Of a stretch of 6,942 nt of DNA, positions 4,298 to 6,942 are shown in pieces. The notes beneath the pieces are model-generated. The model was not told the origin of the DNA. It saw only the letters and a program-made list of their open reading frames with translations, and did not search any database. Where the stretch lies: NCBI GenBank assembly GCA_018609185.1, contig JAHCSD010000035.1, positions 1 to 6,942 on the forward strand, written 5' to 3'. The position numbers and the translations under genes were made by a program. This stretch comes from Patescibacteria group bacterium (GTDB taxonomy: Bacteria; Patescibacteriota; Minisyncoccia; JAHCSD01). Within the stretch, counting starts at the first letter, position 1; each line of letters starts with the position of its first letter.

Positions 4298-4530
4298 CCC
4301 AATTCTCTGGCAAAGAAGGTGGCCGCTTTTTTTAAGATTTCACGCTCCATTTCCAATCGCTTATTTTTCTTCCGCAGACGCTTTAATTCAGCTTGCATAT
4401 TTGCCATGCTCCCAAGATCTGATTGACCGTCTTGGATTATTTCATATTCACGTTTCCATCGCCCAAGCAAACCAGAGTTTACTCCCAGGTTCTTCGCGGC
4501 TTCAGATAGGGTATCTCCCCCCATCCCCAA
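4294..4530 (-). pseudogene. IS3-family OrfA, N-terminal part missing
   Basis: OrfA normally supplies the DNA-binding half of the transposase. What remains is the end of the helix-turn-helix, TLSEAAKNLGVNSGLLGRWKREYE, followed by a leucine-zipper-like coiled coil (MANMQAELKRLRKKNKRLEMEREILKKAATFFARELG). The usual opening segment of about twenty residues is not found. Instead the frame continues upstream to about 4629 through sequence that looks non-coding. A TTG at 4530 or ATG at 4524 could act as a start but would give an incomplete DNA-binding domain. The stop overlaps the orfB start. Confidence 0.8.
4327..4333 (-). other. Slippery A7 run in orfA, possible -1 frameshift site
   Basis: The minus strand reads TTA AAA AAA GCG in the orfA frame. 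A -1 slip here enters the orfB frame, which stays open through to the ATG of orfB and would yield the fused OrfAB transposase characteristic of IS3 elements. The ATGA overlap offers an alternative, coupled expression of OrfB alone. Confidence 0.55.
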
Positions 4531-4553
4531 CCAAACATAACCCCAACATATTG

Positions 4554-4647
4554 CCGTTAAGGGTATACAAAATCTACATATAGTATAAAGACTTATACCA
4601 AAACGGTTTAACGGACTGAAGGTCCGCGGTCATGTCCGAGAGCATGA
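4554..4647. repeat. Cluster of inverted repeats between the prophage and the IS
   Basis: CCGTTAA at 4554-4560 and GGTATA at 4562-4567 are matched by TATACC at 4594-4599 and TTAACGG at 4608-4614, a 13-pair composite inverted repeat with unequal gaps. CGGAC at 4612-4616 pairs with GTCCG at 4622-4626, and TCATG at 4630-4634 with CATGA at 4643-4647. These lie in the gene-free stretch from 4531 to 4735, where I see no coding sequence; 4648-4735 is plain AT-rich DNA. Possible roles are an attachment or integrase arm site, an IS remnant, or structured RNA, but none can be shown. Confidence 0.4.
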
Positions 4648-4735
4648 TCAGGTGTTTAAGATCTCCGACTGAATATTATTTATATATTTCAATGGATTAT
4701 AGTAATATGTGTATTTCTTTTGTGGGGAGAGATTT

Positions 4736-5155
4736 CTAATCTTTTTTCATGGATCTTTGTAGATGGGTTCCAAAGAAAAACAGGCTTACTCCGGCAACGA
4801 GACCTCCAAGTGAACCGCTTGTGGCAATCATCAAAATGACTTTTGACCATTCAGGGTTGAAGGGGTAAACCAAACAACCCCAAAATATTAACCCTAAAAA
4901 AAACTTAATAACAAGCAAGGCAATTTCCCTTCTTGCTTTGGATCTCTCGGTGTTCTCAGACAACGTGTCAACGGCGAATTTTTGAACACCCTTCGCTATA
5001 TCGACATTCATGTTTGCTTTTTCTTGATCCGTGAAATTCCAATTCCCGATCCATCCTCCAAGTTTAGCCAGATGCCCGGTGTCTTTGTCAAAAACATCGT
5101 CAAGCGTTTTCGGTGAACCCAAGAGGAAATTTTTTGCCGTACTAAACCAACTCAT
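4736..5155 (-). CDS. Phage holin-like membrane protein
   Basis: This 139-residue protein is likely a holin, which forms holes in the inner membrane so that the endolysin can reach the peptidoglycan. Residues 1-75 are soluble and charged, with TDQEKANMN and a helix ending ENTERSKARREI. Two hydrophobic segments follow, at about 78-98 (ALLVIKFFLGLIFWGCLVYP) and 105-129 (ILMIATSGSLGGLVAGVSLF), ending with a basic tail HLQRSMKKD. The layout 'long charged N-terminus, RR, two or three membrane helices' matches holins of the GTA/3TM type. It sits 26 bases after the endolysin, with AAAGGG just before the ATG at 5155. Function rests on topology and context, not on a catalytic motif. Confidence 0.75.
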   Translation of the reverse strand: MSWFSTAKNFLLGSPKTLDDVFDKDTGHLAKLGGWIGNWNFTDQEKANMNVDIAKGVQKFAVDTLSENTERSKARREIALLVIKFFLGLIFWGCLVYPFNPEWSKVILMIATSGSLGGLVAGVSLFFFGTHLQRSMKKD

Positions 5156-5181
5156 AGTACCCTTTTCATATTATTCTCCAT

Positions 5182-5499
5182 CTATTTCATGCCTCCGTGA
5201 GAAAATGAAAAGTGATTGCCATCGTCGAATCTCCCACCCCAGCAACATCCTGGATCAAGAGACTCCCAATACTCCCCAATAGGAAGATAGGATTTAGTGC
5301 TTGTGAGATATTTCCCATTCTTAAACAGATTAATGTCCGCCGCAAGTCGTTCCCTATGCAAGCTCTTCTTGTGTCCATATTTTACATGGGGACTACGGTA
5401 AAAATCAGCAAAGGTCATCTCATATCCTAGCTGATAGGCATGGAGGATCAAGAGGCTGATCATATAGGCAAACTTGGATTGCTTCTGTCTCAGCGTCAT
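5182..5499 (-). CDS. Phage endolysin, peptidase M15 family
   Basis: This 105-residue zinc peptidase should cut the peptide cross-links or stems of peptidoglycan at the end of the phage cycle. The family motif SxHxxxxAxD is present as S46-L-H48-R-E-R-L-A53-A-D55, where H48 and D55 are zinc ligands. E79 in GEYWES is the probable catalytic base, and H96 in DGNHFSFSHGG the third ligand. The N-terminal helix RQKQSKFAYMISLLILHAYQLGYEM (4-28) is usual for the M15C-type endolysins and is not a signal peptide. The length is short but complete for this group. The ATG at 5499 overlaps the stop of the preceding small gene as ATGA, which implies coupled translation. Substrate preference cannot be read from sequence. 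Confidence 0.92.
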   Translation of the reverse strand: MTLRQKQSKFAYMISLLILHAYQLGYEMTFADFYRSPHVKYGHKKSLHRERLAADINLFKNGKYLTSTKSYLPIGEYWESLDPGCCWGGRFDDGNHFSFSHGGMK

Positions 5500-5612
5500 T
5501 TCGAATTGACCTGCTTACACTTTTCTAATTTTAATCTGGCCATGTCCTCATTAGCTATTTCCCTGAAAAAGTCGGCCCGCTCCCAACCTCTTGCCCTTTC
5601 CCGTTCCACCAT
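5496..5612 (-). CDS. Small phage protein (38 residues) coupled to the endolysin
   Basis: This short frame starts at ATG 5612 and ends in a TGA that overlaps the endolysin start as ATGA. The product is charged and helical: ERERARGWERADFFREIANE, then DMARLKLEKCKQ. It has no membrane segment. The stop-start overlap and the amphipathic pattern argue that it is translated, but the ribosome site is weak and its 5' half overlaps the end of the preceding gene in another frame. It could be a real small protein or the C-terminal remnant of a longer one. I do not recognise a family. Confidence 0.5.
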   Translation of the reverse strand: MVERERARGWERADFFREIANEDMARLKLEKCKQVNSK

Positions 5613-5940
5613 AAAAGACCCGGCAATAGAACTCTTGTGTAATCAAGCGACGGCCTTCCCAATCCGGCAACCCCGTCAACACCCCGGATAATTCTAAATG
5701 TGCCTCCTCCTGAAAGAGTGATGTCACCGGAAAAAATACAGTCGATCAGTAAAGAATCGTATCCCATGTCCATAATATCGAGAAAAATAACGCGATCCGC
5801 CTCGATATCCCCATCGAGAGTTCCTTGTAATTGAAGGTTCTCAAATCTGGTGTTTGTTGTAATATCCCCCGCAAACCCATGAGCGTAACGAGCAGGATGC
5901 CGCTTGAAATAATCAGGTTAATGTCAATATTGAAAATCAT
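5555..5940 (-). pseudogene. Phage structural protein broken by a one-base frameshift
   Basis: The gene starts with ATG 5940, overlapping the upstream stop as ATGA, with a near-ideal ribosome site AAGGAGG at 5951-5945. In this frame it reads MIFNIDIN and then turns into an implausible hydrophobic sequence ending at 5746. The next frame, open from about 5918 to 5555, reads PDYFKRHPARYAHGFAGD and continues with repeated short beta-strand patterns (ENLQLQGTLDGDIEADRVIF, DCIFSGDITLSGGGTFRIIRG). Joining the two gives about 129 residues resembling a beta-helical tail-associated protein. One C missing from the pair at 5916-5917 (on the minus strand, AACC instead of AACCC) would explain it. It may be a real mutation or a sequencing error. 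The family is not certain. Confidence 0.6.
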
Positions 5941-6942
5941 AATACCTCCTTAAATTCAAATTGAAAATTATCTAGTGTTCCAGAAACCCTCGGAGTTCCG
6001 AACTTTGTTTTGTTGACTCTCGTAAATAAAGGTCTGTCTGTGGCCTCCAATCTATACGCAAAAGGGTGACGTTCATTGTCAATATGATGAGGGAAAAAAC
6101 TTGTCATAAGAATTTTACGATCCCCAGTCGGCATCTTCTCATTGGAATAACTGCCCTTTATCAATCTGGCCCTGCTGTGCCTTATCGTATGTTCTACCCC
6201 GGAGCGTGATTTAAGTGTTTTCTCCTCGTACTCGCGTTCCTCTGCATCGAAAGGCGTAGCCGGGTTGAACTGCCACGCCCACTTCTCGGCCAGGAGGATC
6301 TCGGAGGCTTGAATAAGATCTGTGCTTTCGATGGTGTAGATAGGGTAGATCCCTGCCGTGAACTCTACGACACCGACATCTCCTCCGGTCACGGTTGCGG
6401 TCCCGGTTAAAGTTACATCATCTGTCCCCCCCGTCTGATTTGTTCTGTCCTTCGCACAATTCCTTCCGGCCACCTTGGTCAAAGAGAAAGGTACGGTGTG
6501 ATCGAAGGTTATTAGGGAATCGACAGAGATCTTTTCGTGAATATAAATTTCATCGATAAAAACATCGAAGGCCCCGGTGATGTTCAGTTCCAGAGATGCC
6601 CCCACCACGTCCCATTTTGGTGTCGTTATATCGACCGTGTACCAGACCTCTGAGGGGGTGAGTGTCGGCCTGAATGCGGTCCCCGATACTGTTCCGGCAG
6701 AGGGAACGGATAGTGTGACATCAAGACCCGTCCCGACCAACTTCGCCTCAAATTGATCGGCGGCGAAAGTCCCGGTATGTCGTGCCTTAAACAAGAGTCT
6801 ATACGTCCGGTCCTTCTGTAAATCCCGAATCGTTTGAGCAACCTTGACGGACGTACGATCCCCACGGTCAAGCTGTAAGTCGTTCGTCCCGATCATAGGG
6901 GCGGCGGAGTTGACTGCGGTGACATCTGCGGTTCCTCGGACC
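5937..6942 (-). CDS. Phage structural (tail or fibre-like) protein, 3' part
   Basis: The frame is open to the right edge, so the 334 residues seen are the C-terminal part of a longer protein; the ATG at 6896 is internal. Near the start, a segment of about 120 residues looks like a galactose-binding or carbohydrate-binding jelly roll: YRLLFKARHTGTFAADQFEA, VWYTVDITTPKWDVVGASLEL, and GAFDVFIDEIYIHEKI, whose last strand is characteristic of that fold. A Thr/Gly-rich linker (TGGTDDVTLTGTATVTGGD) follows, then a C-terminal domain with WAWQFNPATPFDAEEREYEE and a tail ending FQFEFKEVL. No enzyme motif is visible. Position ahead of the lysis genes supports a tail or receptor-binding role, but that is inference. 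It overlaps the next start by ATGA. Confidence 0.65.
   Translation of the reverse strand, partial: VRGTADVTAVNSAAPMIGTNDLQLDRGDRTSVKVAQTIRDLQKDRTYRLLFKARHTGTFAADQFEAKLVGTGLDVTLSVPSAGTVSGTAFRPTLTPSEVWYTVDITTPKWDVVGASLELNITGAFDVFIDEIYIHEKISVDSLITFDHTVPFSLTKVAGRNCAKDRTNQTGGTDDVTLTGTATVTGGDVGVVEFTAGIYPIYTIESTDLIQASEILLAEKWAWQFNPATPFDAEEREYEEKTLKSRSGVEHTIRHSRARLIKGSYSNEKMPTGDRKILMTSFFPHHIDNERHPFAYRLEATDRPLFTRVNKTKFGTPRVSGTLDNFQFEFKEVL
5945..5951 (-). promoter_or_regulatory. Strong Shine-Dalgarno deciding the start at 5940
   Basis: AAGGAGG (5951 to 5945) ends four bases before the ATG at 5940 and lies within the last codons of the upstream gene. It fixes 5940 as the start of the frameshifted gene and contrasts with the leaderless starts of the non-phage genes in this window. 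Confidence 0.8.

Larger units (their letters stand above)
3400..4530 (-). mobile_element. IS3-family element, truncated at its left end
   Basis: The element comprises the right inverted repeat, an intact orfB and most of orfA. Compared with usual IS3 elements it lacks roughly the first twenty codons of orfA and the left inverted repeat. Its right end lies at the start codon of cas2. At the broken side the sequence passes into a non-coding segment beside phage lysis genes. The border near 4515-4530 is placed only by loss of orfA-like sequence. Confidence 0.75.

Noticed and set aside
4727..4747. Plus-strand AGATT/AATCT hairpin followed by a T-run, as a terminator
   Set aside because: The stem has only five AT-rich pairs and the T-run is explained by the lysine codons at the end of the holin.
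5187..5430. Alternative frames on both strands across the endolysin
   Set aside because: The M15 motif frame explains this DNA fully; the others show no domain and no ribosome site.

Overview
This is a patchwork accessory region from a bacterial chromosome or contig, moderately AT-rich. Every gene I can support lies on the minus strand, so the reading below runs from high to low coordinates in gene order. The cargo is phage late genes, a decayed IS3-type element, an orphan type II cas2, a toxin-antitoxin pair between two related small basic proteins, a regulator-like winged-helix protein, an unusual tRNA and the start of an IS1-type transposase. The host cannot be placed from this window. The M15-type endolysin and II-C-like Cas2 fit a Gram-negative or Gram-negative-like host.

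Phage block (6942 down to 4736): the 3' part of a structural (tail or fibre-like) protein; a second structural gene that begins with an ideal ribosome binding site and is broken by an apparent one-base frameshift; a 38-residue protein; an M15 peptidase endolysin; and a holin-like two-helix membrane protein. Three of these genes are joined by ATGA overlaps, so the block reads as the end of a prophage late/lysis operon. A 200-base non-coding segment with several inverted repeats follows.

IS3 and cas2 block (4530 down to 3098): orfA lacks its first helix and the IS left end, whereas orfB and the right end are intact. The right end abuts the start codon of a Cas2 of the type II kind. No cas1 or cas9 follows on the other side, so cas2 has been cut off from its operon. 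Just past cas2 are two short identical -10-like motifs exactly 66 bases apart, which equals one 36-base repeat plus one 30-base spacer. This may be the ghost of a II-C array.

Toxin-antitoxin block (2883 down to 1306): a HigBA-like toxin-then-antitoxin operon lies between two paralogous small basic proteins that share a glycine/lysine-rich motif and a C-terminal motif ending in a conserved tryptophan. The transposase and three genes of this block share an unusual promoter layout: the -10 box ends only 4 to 6 bases before the ATG and no Shine-Dalgarno sequence is present, which predicts leaderless mRNAs.

RNA block (1110 down to 359): a coiled-coil plus winged-helix protein is followed by a perfect Shine-Dalgarno with a 4-codon minigene, a strongly structured RNA segment, a class II tRNA with a leucine-type body but an AGA (serine) anticodon, and a pseudoknot-like fold. 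An IS1-family transposase gene then runs off the left edge. The most unusual parts of the window are this tRNA block, the leaderless layout and the nested disruption of the CRISPR locus. I do not see a convincing new multi-gene defence system.
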